Shown here piece by piece: positions 33,617-47,209 of a stretch of 64,000 bases of DNA. Location of the stretch: assembly GCF_029784155.1 (NCBI RefSeq), contig NC_073692.1, positions 418,930,352 to 418,994,351 of the forward strand, read 5' to 3'. This stretch comes from Uranotaenia lowii (Eukaryota; Arthropoda; Insecta; Diptera; Culicidae). Every line of letters starts with the position of its first letter. The first letter of the stretch is position 1. A model generated the notes under the pieces. That model made no database searches. It saw only the letters and a list, made by a program, of their open reading frames with translations, and had not been told where the DNA came from. A program made the position numbers and the translations under genes.

Positions 33617-36600
33617 AACTTTATCTAAATCACCGAAACATCTTCTCAAAACATGTTTGATATTTCGAATACGATTACTTAGACGGTAGACAGCCTACCT
33701 GGTAGACTGTCGTGTGACAACTGACGTAGATACCCAATACGGCTGTGAGAGAACATGTTGATACTCCGAAACATTCTTCGTACCCCACTCAGTTGGTATA
33801 ACATACAAAAATAATTAAAAGAGGAACACACCTCTTTGAAATGATAACCATTTTTTTCCAAGTGGGCACATCTTTTTTTTATTATCTTTAAGGTGCTATC
33901 CATAATCAGCATCAAATCATTGAACATAAGTAAGAGTATGTGAATAATCCAACTATAAATACCTTTACCATTTTTAAAACATGAATACACATCTCACCCA
34001 AGTTTAATTTTCTCATTTCAGGTAACGACCACACATTACTCACGCAACACTTGCGGTAAGTCGCGCAAATCGAAATTTAGAAAACGTTTCAAATTGCCTC
34101 CTCAAGTCGTGTGCGACTCACCGCATACATAAAAGGAAGTAATTTAAAAGCAATTTTTCCACTCGTTTATAACTGACTCTACCGGTTAATCATAGCCCCA
34201 GAGGAGCGAGAAAAAAAAACCGCCCGGAGGAGATGAGAAGCAAACTCACCATACCCGTTCATGAAAAACCTCCAAAAGTAATTTCACATCAGCTTAAAGC
34301 CCGAATGCCAACACGGAAAAGCGCTTTCACTAGATGAAGTCTCGATGTCGGGTTCTAGCCCGGAAAACAAAGTCCACTCTACTCTACTGTAGCTGCTACA
34401 TACAAATTTCGCTGCCGGTTTGGAACGAACAAGTGAAAAAATGCTTTACTCACAATTTTTGCGAATATTCATTTTCTCATCCTTCAATGTCCCAAACCCG
34501 AAACGTTTTTCGCCTTGACGATATAGACTGAGTGGATTTTTTTTCTATCTTCCTCTCGTTCAACACAAATGTTTGCCAAACTGCCTCAGCAGGATCATCC
34601 GCATATAAAGTATGAATGAGCCAGGCTCCATGAGTAATTTAGTACTTCAGTTAGGTAGTGGAACAAAAAATTCCTGCTCATCCAATCGATTCAAATTTAA
34701 AAAGTAGCCGACTTTCGTCAAATAAAAGAACAATTTTCGAAATAAAATTATTTGCCATTACTAACCATAATATGTGCCCCAATGGAAAATTTCACCAAAC
34801 TAAGAATATTTCTAATTACATCTTCCTTCCATTTTCATTAAAGTTTGCCACAGTTTCCACATGACAATCTCATCCTTGGCTTACCATCTCACTCATACAA
34901 GTGCTTAACAAGAGAGTCTTCCGGTTTCCGGTCTGAGGCAAAAATTTCTCTGGAGCCCCCATCATCGTCGTCGTCGTGGTTCTGGTTGGCCCACATGTTC
35001 CCGGAGCCATATTATCAACTTTAATTCAATTAAGCGATTACACGGGCACCAGGGAAAATTTAATCACAAACAAGCACATAAAGCAAGCGAAAAACTCCGG
35101 AATGCTCTCGCCGGTGTTTGTAAACAACTTGCCACTCCGGGTGCTGAGTGTTTGAAAATGGGGTGGAGAGCATAAGGAAGTTTGGGACGGAATCATCAGA
35201 AAACAGTACTTGAATTCGTTTGATTATGGAGAAACATTTATTGAATCTTATCTAGTTTGACTTGGTTTGTAAATTTTAACATTGTGTGTCAAAAAATTAT
35301 TTAATCTATGGTGCACGTTTTTCGTTGAAAATTTCTAAATTTGATGATCAAAATTTCTTTTGATTGCGATAACCGATGATCAAAAGTGCGAAGAGCTTGA
35401 TTTTAAAAGTTACAATAGAGCATGTTTGAGATTTAAAGGTAAATTCTAATCATTTTAGTTTGTTTTTTGTTTTCTCTGGTTATCGACTTTTGACAGAAGA
35501 TTGTAAAACTCATTTCTGCTTCTTGATGTGCGAAATGAAAAAACACTTCAACGCATATAACTTTACGCAATGAAAAATAAAATGCCTCCGTTAGGCTTAT
35601 TTTGCATTATCCATTCCTAACCTAGCAATGGTGAAATGTTAAATTTCATAGGTCGTCTATACTTTGAAAGTCGTCATCTCCAATGGAAACATGTATTGTC
35701 TTATAAAAATGAATTCAAACGGTTCTGTTATCAAAATCATGTCAAAAAAATTCCGTTTAGAAAACTTTGTTACTTTGCATGCGAATATTTTCACAAAAGT
35801 TGTTAACCTTTATGCAGGTTTTTGAAGTGAAATTTTATGTTTATAACCGAAATATGCTTAAATGCTTAAAATTTTATTTTGCTCTATCATATGGAAAAAT
35901 AAATTTTCACGAAATATCAACAAGTCACTCAATCGTCACCAAATTGGAAATCCTAGATCACCTTTTAATTTTTTTAAAGATTCATTTTTATTTACATACA
36001 CATTTTTCACATTTTTATGTCTTTATTTGAGAGGTTTTCAGCCACATGCTGGTTTGCCTCTACTTAAAATACACTTTAATGTCTGTTATTTTTTCTCATT
36101 TTTGAAAATGGTTCGATAAATTAAATTAAACGATAAAAAAAAAGACAAACATGAATTCCATACAATGAACTTAGCAAAAACGTTCGCCTGTTTTCTTATC
36201 TTATAGATCAAACATAACTCTATTTTTTCATTCGATCGCCTGAAAATGCTTTTACGAGCTCGTCGCCAAACGTCAATCACTCAAAAACTGACCAATTTTG
36301 AAAGGCCAAAACATCATCAGGAAATATCGATTCGGCTCAAAATTTCGGCTAGAGAACGGAGAAAAATATGTTTACTATCCGAGATAATTTTGAAAATAAA
36401 AAATACCTAGAAATTGGAGATTGAAATCAAATTCAAACGTATTTTGCGTCACCCGCTCTTGGTGACAAAAGTGTTAAAATAACTAAATAAATATGTAAAA
36501 AAAATCTATTTCCGTATAACTCGTAAGCTTTGTTATTCGAGCAGTTTTGATTTGATGGTCCACAGATTTTTTTATCTTAATTTTTTGTTAGTTTGACAAG

Positions 36601-37509
36601 CATTCCAAATTCGAGGAAATAAATTAATTGGAAAATTTAAAATTATTACACACCAACAAATTTGTACTATTTTTCGATTCAATTTCATCTTTGAATATAA
36701 AAATTTAGGAGCAAATTCCCTGTTTTATTTCTGCTAACATATATTTTATTTCACTTACTTTGTGTTGTTGTGATAAGTCGAAATGAATGCCATGAACAAT
36801 CTAAATCACACAGTATGGCATGTTTAGAATGACCCGCGGTTTTAGAAACATGTACTCTACACATTTCAAATTAATATATTTATTTCTATAATGAATTTGG
36901 ATCTAGAGTTCAGATGAAAAAAAATCAGAAACATTGATAAAAAGTCAACATGCAGAACAAATTCTTGAATTATGAAGTTAAAACACGGATTTCTGATATT
37001 GAATCATCTGAGATTGTGAAACTTTGCATATAGCATTTGAAAACGGAAAACCTAATATCAAAAATTTAAATTCGAATTAAAACCAGCAATGTTGATTAAA
37101 TACTAATCCTTGGAAGATGGATCATATGATATGAACATATCATGAACATATCAGAATATCAATCAAGAAAGCATAAAACAAATAAGGTGAAGGGGAGAAT
37201 AATTTATAAATATCAAATGTTCTAGAGAAATGTGCCGAAAAGAGAAAAAACACAATGCACTTATTTAAAAAAAAAATAAAAATTTCATTTTTGGAATAAT
37301 TGAGCTTTGTTTGAAAAATTTAGCAAAATGTGATTAGAAGATCTTTTAAATCAATTTAAAATGTTGAAATGAAAATGAAAAATATATATAAAAAATATTC
37401 ATTCCAATATGTCAGTCATTGAAGTATAATATGAATATTTCCCAAGCAACAGAAAATTCTCATTTTTTTCGAATTTTTTTTTCAAAATGTTTGTTATGGA
37501 TTTAATTGA
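33617..37509. other. Mixed unique and AT-rich DNA
   Basis: A more complex island at ~33680-35190 includes a CGTCGTCGTCGTGG run near 34966. A 103-codon minus-strand frame (33679-33990) has no recognisable domain. From 35200 on it is AT-rich with chance frames. No gene is supported. Confidence 0.4.
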
Positions 37510-37755
37510 TCCCTAGAGCTTGAGCTTGAGCTTGCTATCACCTACGATCCACCTACGGCCCTTTCTGGCACATGGCATAATGGAATAATCTCAATCTTGA
37601 ATATGAGCAAATAACGACGCCGGCCAAGTCCATGTAGTCGATAGGGGGAAAGGAAAAACAGCACATATGATGATTTGTTTTGCGGAGAGCTTTACGCCAT
37701 CCCTCCAAAAATCTCACCCTGAGTGCTTGGGTATTAGGGTAATGTGGCATGGAAT
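37510..37755 (-). repeat. Possible retroelement tail with a hexanucleotide end
   Basis: GAGCTTGAGCTTGAGCTTG (37516-37534) follows, on the minus strand, a ~215 bp GC-richer block with a 65-codon frame (37553-37750). The layout (unique block then AAGCTC repeats) resembles the 3' end of a retroelement. No conserved domain is visible, so this is tentative. Confidence 0.35.
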
Positions 37756-39468
37756 ATCACCTTGGTAAGCAATTGACAACTTTGAACCAAAACTTCTAAG
37801 CTTCTTAACTTCATAAGTTTCCTCAAGATAAGACATCAATTCTTTGAATCCTGCTTTTAAAAAGGAAAAAAATACAGAATACTTTTGCAACCTCTAGTGT
37901 GACGAAAAATGATCAACTTCACAATTGTTTTAAGTATAAACTTGACGTTTTGAGGTAAGCATTTGGAATAATGAAAAAAAAAGCACCAAAAATATTTACT
38001 CTCGAACCTTCGTTAATCATCCTATCCAAAGACATTAAGTTCACAATGTAAAATTTTTGCTTACACTACAGACATTTTGTTCAATGAAAAATATAGCTCT
38101 TACAAAACTTTGCAGGATAAATCGTAGAAAAATATTTAATAGCTCCATAACCGTATTACTTTTGTCTTCAAGACAGCTTTTAAAGATTCTTATCACTGCC
38201 TTATAGATGGTATTAGGAATTTTCTTAGGAAATTTCTAAGAACATATATAGGGAATATAAAGGGACAAAGGGTTGTTGATTGATCCTAGAAACTTTCCTT
38301 CTTTCATTCCTCATTGACAGCTAGGACGTGGCCGGCACTGTTATTGATAATTTTCAAAGAGACAACATGAGTTTTGTGCACTGAGAATGTGCTTTTAATC
38401 CCAAGCACCATTTTATTTGGCCTTTGTACAAAATTAATGGCATCGTTCAATCACGGAGTAGCAGATTTTTTTACGTTTTGAAAAGCATTATTTGACTTAA
38501 TTTAGTTTGTTGGAAATGTGGAGGAATTATAAAAACCGTGCATTTAGTTTTAGGTTTGAGCCCTTTTGCTTGAACTCAACTCCTATCCAAGACAAAAGGT
38601 TAAGGGTGGATATCCGTGAGATTATCGTTGAAAATGGGGCTTTTTTTTGAAAAATTTGTCTCAAAATTCGACGATGGACGATGGAACCCTTTAAGAATTG
38701 AAACGTAAGCTACGATTTTCAGCCTTCCTTTAAGAAGCACTACTGAAATTTTGATTATCATGACCCAGATGAAGTCCTTGTTCCAAATTATTTTCTTTTC
38801 ATTCATTCTAGAGTGACTGCATAATGTAGATTTGTTAGATATTTTAAAAAACGTTGCTTTAATTAACTATATTTTTAAGACGATTCATATAAATTCAGCC
38901 AGATGAAAAGCTGAAATCATATAAGTTAGTTAAAAATAATATGAATATCTCCGTTTCACCTCAAAAATTTTCACAAAGAAACTTTTGAAATATTCAGTGG
39001 ATGAAATACTAAATAAATTTTTTTGTTCAGTTATATGACCAGAAATGGTGGCACAAAGAAATTCTAAACTTACTGGGAAGATAATAGTATACATCATCGA
39101 GAAGTGAATTTTAAACCGTATAAAGCTTTGAATGTTATGCATAAAAAATTGAATCATTTGCTATTTGTGCTATTCGCTTTATGAATTGTAATGCTGAAAA
39201 ACCTTTTATCCAGCCTCAGAATAAAGAAATGTTAAGGACCTTCGACAAGGAGTATTTACCATGAATTTTAGCTTATGTGCACCCAACGTTGATATTTTAA
39301 TATGTATGTTCATAACTACAGAAACGTATGGCTCGGTAATCCACGTTTCTTCCTTCAGTTTTAGTTGTCCCTGCGTGTAATACTGCACAGTGGGCCGTCC
39401 GAGTAAAGATGGGTAGTAAACGTACTTTTACCACTCACTGGGATGCAGACAAGTTCTGGCTGTGTATG
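37756..39468. other. AT-rich non-coding DNA
   Basis: Nothing identifiable except a small GC-richer segment near 39380-39465 just before the 12 bp array. Confidence 0.5.
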
Positions 39469-39732
39469 TAAGCATAAGCAAAAGCATAAGCAAAAGCATA
39501 AGCAAAAGCATAAGCAAAAGCATAAGCAAAAGCATAAGCAAAAGCATAAGCAAAAGCATAAGCAAAGGCATAAGCAAAAGCATAAGCAAAAGCATAAGCA
39601 AAAGCATAAGCAAAAGCATAAGCAAAAGCATAAGCAAAAGCATAAGCAAAAGCATAAGCAAAAGCATAAGCAAAAGCATAAGCGAAAGCATAAGCAAAAG
39701 CATAAGCAAAAGCATAAGCAAAATCAAAAGCA
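39469..39732 (+). repeat. 12 bp minisatellite (AAGCATAAGCAA)n, about 22 units
   Basis: Tandem unit AAGCATAAGCAA, itself made of two 6 bp halves (AAGCAT, AAGCAA), so it grew from a hexamer. It is almost uniform; variants include AAGGCAT near 39567 and AGCGAAAG near 39681. The length is a multiple of three, which opens frames on both strands (KHKQ, SISK, AFAY, LLLM). Confidence 0.95.
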
Positions 39733-41654
39733 CAACTGAACTTTTTGCAACGTCCTTGCATTAATATCAGAGATCGATTTACCTTTCTGGCTAAATTCTC
39801 ACAGTTTTTGAAGCAATATGGGTTTCCGAAATTATCTTCCAGGACCGACAGCTTTTAAAGTTAGACGAATAGTTGTTCTGTACATTTTGCTTTACATAAT
39901 TAAATTCAGATTTTGGGCTACTAACTGTTAACTCGACAATTAATGTCAAACCTATCTTGCTATGGCATTAAGGTAGTTTTGTGTAACTTTAATTATTTTA
40001 AGAATATTCAGTATTATTTAATTTTTTGTATGCACCATTAAGACTTATATTTCTATTCATTTTTGCAAATACTATGAAAACTAAATAAATAAGCGTTTAA
40101 AATTGTTGAAAATCATAGATTCTTTTTTTCTGAATTTTTCAACATAACCGGAAAAAATCTTACATTATTGATAGACTCGAGGAATAAATTTTGAAATATT
40201 TGGCTTGTGGGAAAGATTTTTTAAGTTTTTTTTTTCTACGATGACTTGTTTTTAAAACTGGAAGTGATTGCAACAGCTCCACGGTCATTATCGGTCAAGT
40301 ATGGTTAAAAAAATGTACGGACATAAACACACGCTTCGTTTGTTTTTTTTTTGTGTCGTTCATCACTGCTGATAGAATTGAAATTCTAATCTGCCTCATG
40401 AACCTTCATTCATCGTGTTTCAGTTTTCGGTAGACTTTTGATCGTTCATCACATGTCGTGCTGGCTCGCACTACACAAAACGGTAAATATTGATCAATTT
40501 CCATTGTAGACAGAGCTTAACCTTTATAGACTAATTGAATAAGTAATGAAGATAAAAAATCTCCTAAGATTTATTACAAAATGGAAAGTATTTTTGTAAT
40601 TTTCATAGAAGGTTGAAAGGAGAAGAACCGTATCTAAGCTTTGTCCTACCCGAATATTCCATTTGATTTTTCGATTTTTAAGTTCAAAAGTTTTCCATTT
40701 TGAATAAAAACGTCCTTTAGAATATTATGGCTTAATGTAAAAACTTTTCTGTAGCAACATTTCTATCTTTTCTTCCGAATCTCTACGAAGAAAACTCCAC
40801 CTTAATGAAGTCGTACAATACCCACTAATGAATTTTTCCATCGGCAAAGTTGCAGTTTTTTTTCCAATTTATGCAACCCGACAAGTTAGTTGAGCAAAAT
40901 ATTTTTCCCATATCGTCCGGATGAAATGATTCCAATTCACCAGGAAGTAGTTAGTTACTTGTCGATGATTGGAGAAATGTTTCCCAGTAAACATCCGACA
41001 ACTCCAACCACTTTGCCATAGCATTGAGAAGTTGTTGGAAGCAAACGAGAAACAACAAGCAGCATCCGTTTTCGCTTCCCTTTTCCTTTCTACCATGCTA
41101 TGGCACCGGGTAAAAGTTTTCTTCGACGACCAAACGACAACAACATTTGAATTTTAAATGATTGAATCCCTACCGAGCGAAATGTTAATTAAACCTACAA
41201 CCAGGAGTTGGTGAATAGAAGTAGCGCTGCTGCTGGCGGCCAGCCGTTCGTTCATGGAGAAATTGGTATTTTGCATTCCGATAAACAACTTTCGTCATTT
41301 GCAGCATATGGTGAAGTTTCAAACCCCTGCAATCAACGGCCATTGAAGACGATTCATCTGTTGTATTTGATAAAGTTTATAAGGATGCTGAAAATGTTTG
41401 GTGAAACAAAATATTTCTCTTGGAAAAAATTAAGTAAATTCCAAAAAAAAAAATGCATGTTGAAAAAAGTTAACGTACAAGCTAATTTCTATTATTATGA
41501 ATCCTAAAATCTATATCTTACACAATTCACAACTAGTTTTTATTTTCATTTGATCATAACACATTACCCAAACCACTCTGGACTTCGTGAGAAGCGGAAT
41601 AAATCTAGAATATGTTCAGGTGCTCAAACGAGCTGTATAACGCGTTGTTAAGAC
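39733..41654. other. AT-rich DNA with a small unique island
   Basis: About 40860-41345 is more complex; short frames at 40869-41096 and 41208-41507 have no domain. No gene is supported. Confidence 0.4.
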
Positions 41655-43561
41655 CAGAGGACGGTAACCTTTTGCGTCGGTAGAGCCATACATTACAGTT
41701 TTTTTAAATCTCTTATCTTGAAAGGGACACATTAGCAAAGTTATTCTCATATTATGTACTACTGTGGTATGTTTTCCTTACCAAACAAAGATGACATGCT
41801 CACATAGAGAACATAAATCAACAAATCTTATTGATAAAAGGATTAACATGGAACAAACTAGGGAATTTTCAAAAGAAGCATGCAATAGAGCATCCTGAAA
41901 AATGTCAAAAATGACAAAAATGACAAAAATGACAAAAATGACAAAAATGACAAAAATGACAAAAATGACAAAAATGACAAAAATGACAAAAATGACAAAA
42001 ATGACAAAAATGACAAAAATGACAAAAATGACAAAAATGACAAAAATGATAAAAATGACAAAAATGACAAAAATGACAAAAATGACAAAAATGACAAAAA
42101 TGACAAAAATGACAAAAATGACAAAAATGACAAAAATGACAAAAATGACAAAAATGACAAAAATGACAAAAATGACAAAAATGACAAAAATGACAAAAAT
42201 GACAAAAATGACAAAAATGACAAAAATGACAAAAATGACAAAAATGACAAAAATGACAAAAATGACAAAAATGACAAAAATGACAAAAATGACAAAAATG
42301 ACAAAAATGACAAAAATGACAAAAATGACAAAAATGACAAAAATGACAAAAATGACAAAAATGACAAAAATGACAAAAATGACAAAAATGACAAAAATGA
42401 CAAAAATGACAAAAATGACAAAAATGACAAAAATGACAAAAATGACAAAAATGACAAAAATGACAAAAATGACAAAAATGACAAAAATGACAAAAATGAC
42501 AAAAATGACAAAAATGACAAAAATGACAAAAATGACAAAAATGACAAAAATGACAAAAATGACAAAAATGACAAAAATGACAAAAATGACAAAAATGACA
42601 AAAATGACAAAAATGACAAAAATGACAAAAATGACAAAAATGACAAAAATGACAAAAATGACAAAAATGACAAAAATGACAAAAATGACAAAAATGACAA
42701 AAATGACAAAAATGACAAAAATGACAAAAATGACAAAAATGACAAAAATGACAAAAATGACCAAAATGACAAAAATGACAAAAATGACAAAAATGACAAA
42801 AATGACAAAAATGACAAAAATGACAAAAATGACAAAAATGACAAAAATGACAAAAATGACAAAAATGACAAAAATGACAAAAATGACAAAAATGACAAAA
42901 ATGACAAAAATGACAAAAATGACAAAAATGACAAAAATGACAAAAATGACAAAAATGACAAAAATGACAAAAATGACAAAAATGACAAAAATGACAAAAA
43001 TGACAAAAATGACAAAAATGACAAAAATGACAAAAATGACAAAAATGACAAAAATGACAAAAATGACAAAAATGACAAAAATGACGAAAATGACGAAAAT
43101 GACAAAAATGACAAAAATGACAAAAATGACGAAAATGGCAAAAATGACAAAAATGACAAAAATGACAAAAATGACAAAAATGACAAAAATGACAAAAATG
43201 ACAAAAATGACAAAAATGACAAAAATGACAAAAATGACAAAAATGACAAAAATGACAAAAATGACAAAAATGACAAAAATGACAAAAATGACAAAAATGA
43301 CAAAAATGACAAAAATGACGAAAATGACGAAAATGACAAAAATGACAGAAATGACAAAAATGACATAAATGGCGAAAATGGTGAAAATGACAAAAATGAC
43401 AAAAATGACAAAAATGACAAAAATGACAAAAATGCCAAAAATGCCAAAAATGACAATAATGACAATAGTGACAAAAATTTTAACGCATGTAGTAAAGGGG
43501 CCGAAGTTTGACATCCAAAACTCTACATGCTGCTAACAAGCCGTAGGTTGCCAACCCCTTG
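41655..43561. mobile_element. hAT-like non-autonomous element carrying the 9 bp array
   Basis: The left end CAGAGGACGGTAACCTTTTG and the inverse of the right end CAAGGGGTTGGCAACCTACG match the hAT-type pattern CAGGGGTNGGCAACCT, and both ends share further GCG/GCC-rich bases. Flanks GTTAAGAC and GCTAGACC are only partly alike, so the 8 bp duplication is degenerate or misplaced. The interior has no transposase: it is short flanks plus the 1.58 kb minisatellite. Confidence 0.55.
41897..43478 (-). repeat. Minisatellite array 2, (TTTTTGTCA)n on the minus strand, about 176 units
   Basis: Same 9 bp unit as the other two arrays, inverted (AAAAATGAC on the + strand). The core is nearly uniform. Variants concentrate at the right end: GACGAAAAT pairs start at 43083 and again at 43317, exactly 26 units apart, which shows a block duplication. 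The last units decay (GGCGAAAAT, GGTGAAAAT, ATGCC). Confidence 0.95.
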
Positions 43562-46500
43562 GCTAGACCAGTCGGGAATTCCGCTGATGAATTCAAACGA
43601 AACCAGTATGAATTATTTAGAGGTTATCCAATTTGTCATTTTAATTTGCACACAAAACTTCAAAAGACTGCCATCATTGCGTTGTGACAAGCGAAGATTT
43701 CTCGGTTTGGCGGAACGAAACAAAGGATTCACCGGAAAGATTACGAGACGTGAAGTTCAGTTGTCTTCGTCCTTCATCCCTTCCAGGCAGTCGTTGTTGG
43801 ACTTGTTGAAACCACTCATTGCTCCTCCCCTTTTCCCCCCCGCCCCGACTCATGACCAGACCTCCCACCCACCTCCACGAGCTATCCGCCCAAGCGTGAG
43901 AAAGTAATTTTACGCTTGTTATGATTCCTATTTAAATTAGTCGGAAAGCTCTGAGCTGGCAGCCATGCGTTTGGACTCAGCCCAGCCGCGGACCCCAAAC
44001 TTCAGGCCCTAGAGCCCAAGATCGCCGTTTTGTTCCATCGAGTTGCGGCGAAAAGTTGACGGAACGATTCGCCAATGCTTTCGCCAAGTTACTTATGAAG
44101 CGCTCCGCCGAGATCCATCTTGATTTCACGACTTTTGAGAGAAGTTTTGATTCTTGATGATGCTGATGATAATAATATTGTTTTCGGCTTTTTTGAGGCA
44201 AATCCGAAACACGAATCTTGGTATGCATTTGAAAAGTTCTGTCTAGATGATATCGGCATAATTTTTCCTGGAGCGTTTGAATTTATACGCTCGATGAGCC
44301 CATTACCTTTGCAGAAGCTTTAAGGGTATGACTTTAATATAATAATATATACAATTTTGATTCTTCCTTCTTTAAATATATCTTATTCTGATGCTCAATT
44401 TTTTCAAATAAATATATATAGAGAAAATACATAAAAAATTTCATGTTTGACATTTTAACTAGTAAAATACAACATGGGGTAAATAAGGTCAAAAAAGTAA
44501 AACAATATTTAAAAAAAAAACACAAAAAATTCAACCAATTCCAAATTATGACAAGTGTGGTCCGAAAATGCTGCAAATACTGAAGAGCGATGTATGTATA
44601 ATTTTGTTTATTGATATGGTGAAAAAAAAAATTAATACAATTTTTGAGATGATAAACTTTAACAAAACATTTTTCCGCATGTATTTACTTATAAGTTGAT
44701 CCCAGACGATTGTGGCTTTTACTGGAAATCTCGAAAAAAGTTCTTTTTTTTTCTATGAATAAAAATGTACCTTGAATTCAGGCACCACTTTCAACGATTC
44801 GTCGAATATAAATATAGTTGATAAGAAGGTGAATAAGATACTTGAGGACCAAAAAAAACGAAAAATAATTTGCTTAATTCAAAACAACCCACTGTTTTAG
44901 GTTTAAAATGAGCTTCACGAGATTCTCAATTTGAAAGACGATGTCCTCAATCATATCATTTGGAGAGTAGAAAACAGCTGTTTGAAAATTGTTACCAAGA
45001 AATCATTCTAATTTGATTCTACATCTATAGAAAATTGTGGGCGGTGTTGCAAAATGGAACATTCAGATTCTTTCCGTAGCGTTTCATTATTGGAGTTGTT
45101 TGGTTTGATTTTCACTTTTACACTATGTTTTTGATTGGAAAAACTTTGTTTTATCAAATTCAAAGTACTAACCAGATTTCAGAAAAAATAAAATTTAAGA
45201 CTAAGCCATCACGGTAGAACTATCATTTTCCTTGCTCAATCTATTTTTTCCAATTTAGATGGTGTAAATTTTATTGGCTTTAGAAATTAACGGGATTTTA
45301 AGCGTTTCCCGTAATTCAGGAATTTCCGTATTTTTTTAATTCCCGAGAAATCCCAGGTAGGACACTCTAGACAGAATGTTATAAAATCATTTCTGAAGTT
45401 GTCCTAATTTATTAAATTTTTCAAAACTTTTAAAAATAATAACGATTACGAATTTTATTTAACATATAGATTGGGAGGCAATGTTATGGAGCATTTCGAC
45501 CCTAGTTTATATAATTAAATAATTTATTGTTCTTCTGAGACAACTTAAATTCCGAACTCTGAGCTACAAGCCAGTATGTTAACATTAATTAACTGATAAA
45601 TATAAAACTTGAAAATAAGTGAAATCTTTTGAAGCTTTTCAAGATAATTCAAAGATAATTGAAAAGAGTCGCAGGCAAGAATATTTTTGCATTGAAATCG
45701 ATATTAGAGAAATATATTTTTTTTTCAAATCTTTTTCAATTTGCGGTGGCGTATGTTGACTCTGCTATCAAGAAGAGTTTAATATTTCTGGTGGAGGGAA
45801 ATTTCACGAAAAAAACCAATGCTGAAACATTTTATTACTTACTTTTGCGATACTTTCTTACCTGAAATTATAGAAGTTTAAGTTATCTGGCTCCGATACT
45901 CACTTAATAAAGGCTTAAACATTTTGTTTTACAAAAATGGGTCATTGGAGTTTTCAAATTGGAGCTTTTTTCGAATTTGAAAATTCGGATGTTCCAAATT
46001 AATTCGTTTTCGAGGCTTAGAGAACGGAGTTTTATCAGTGGTTTAGCAAAAGTTGACATTAAATTGAATTTTCAAATCAAGTCATTGACTTTCAGAGTGA
46101 TAAAAATTTCATAATTTAAGAAAATAGGCAATTCAGTTATATCTAAGCTCTATCAAATCGCAGTTAAGAATCTACTGACTAACTATTCCTTTAACCTACT
46201 ATACGGTTGCTAGTTATGTAGCGTTTTTTTTAAAAGAGTCCTTTAAAATATTGACATATTTGCTCAAATTGCGAAGGAGTTGATTTCCATTACCCAATTA
46301 GAAAAAAATACTATAGACAAAACGTATGATCTCGCTTTTGAATATGAACGGAAAAGAATATATGGTATCCAAATATGAAAATATCAATAATAATATTCGC
46401 TTAAAAAATGCGTACAATAGTTTATAATTAATGAATCTATTCATTTTTAAGTTTCCAAGATGCAAAACCAACCTGCGGATGCTTTGAATAAATTAATTGA

Positions 46501-47209
46501 GTATGTCACAATCATATGCAAAGTAAAACCCGAGATATCTTGAATCTGGTCTTAAATTAGTTAAAAAAAGATTTATTTAAATTTAAAATGCAAGACAAAT
46601 GTTTATTAAAAACGATCAACCAGATAACTAGATACGTACTTCAAAAATCAAAAGACGGTCTCACGGCTCTCAACACCCTGTCTGGTATAAGAAAGATTTG
46701 AAAAGCTAACAAAGTTGGAAACAAAAGGCTCAAATCCAACAGGAGTGGTAGAAGTTCTACAAATCATCGAAACTCTATTAATTTATGCAACCAGCTCAAT
46801 TCATGAAAAAACAAATCCTTTCGAAAAACACAAAATTGGAAAAATTATAAAACAAATCCAAAGCTTTCTTTGGCGATCAAAAACAGCAGATGAAAAATTC
46901 AAACCCAGTTGACACTAGGCGATAACATTGAAAAGAATCGGGCGAAAAAATAAAAATAAAATAAATTTGTGTTATTGTTGGGCCCAATAACAATTGTGCA
47001 AATTTTGGTGCCTCTAGGATTTCGAATGGGCTGTAGAAAAAAGTTTAAAGTAAATACGGAAATAAGTATGGAAAAAGTTACATTTTTTATTCAAAAATTT
47101 CTACAGCTCCCCTGTTGCACTGAACTCAATCAACTCAACCTGCATCTTATAGCTGAAGATTCGAAAGACAACTCCGATTAAGACTGTAATCCTTTGAGAT
47201 GCGTCAATA
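43562..47209. other. Unique island then AT-rich DNA
   Basis: About 43562-44330 is GC-richer, and a 126-codon frame starts upstream inside the hAT-like element (43527-43907); it has no domain. At 45290-45380 a patch with TTTCCCGTAATTC and AATTCCCGAGAAATCCCAG looks like a fragment of another dispersed repeat. The remainder is AT-rich with chance frames. Confidence 0.4.

Noticed and set aside
39469..39732. CRISPR array
   Set aside because: Tandem 12 bp units with no unique spacers, in eukaryotic DNA. The same holds for the 9, 16 and 87 bp arrays.
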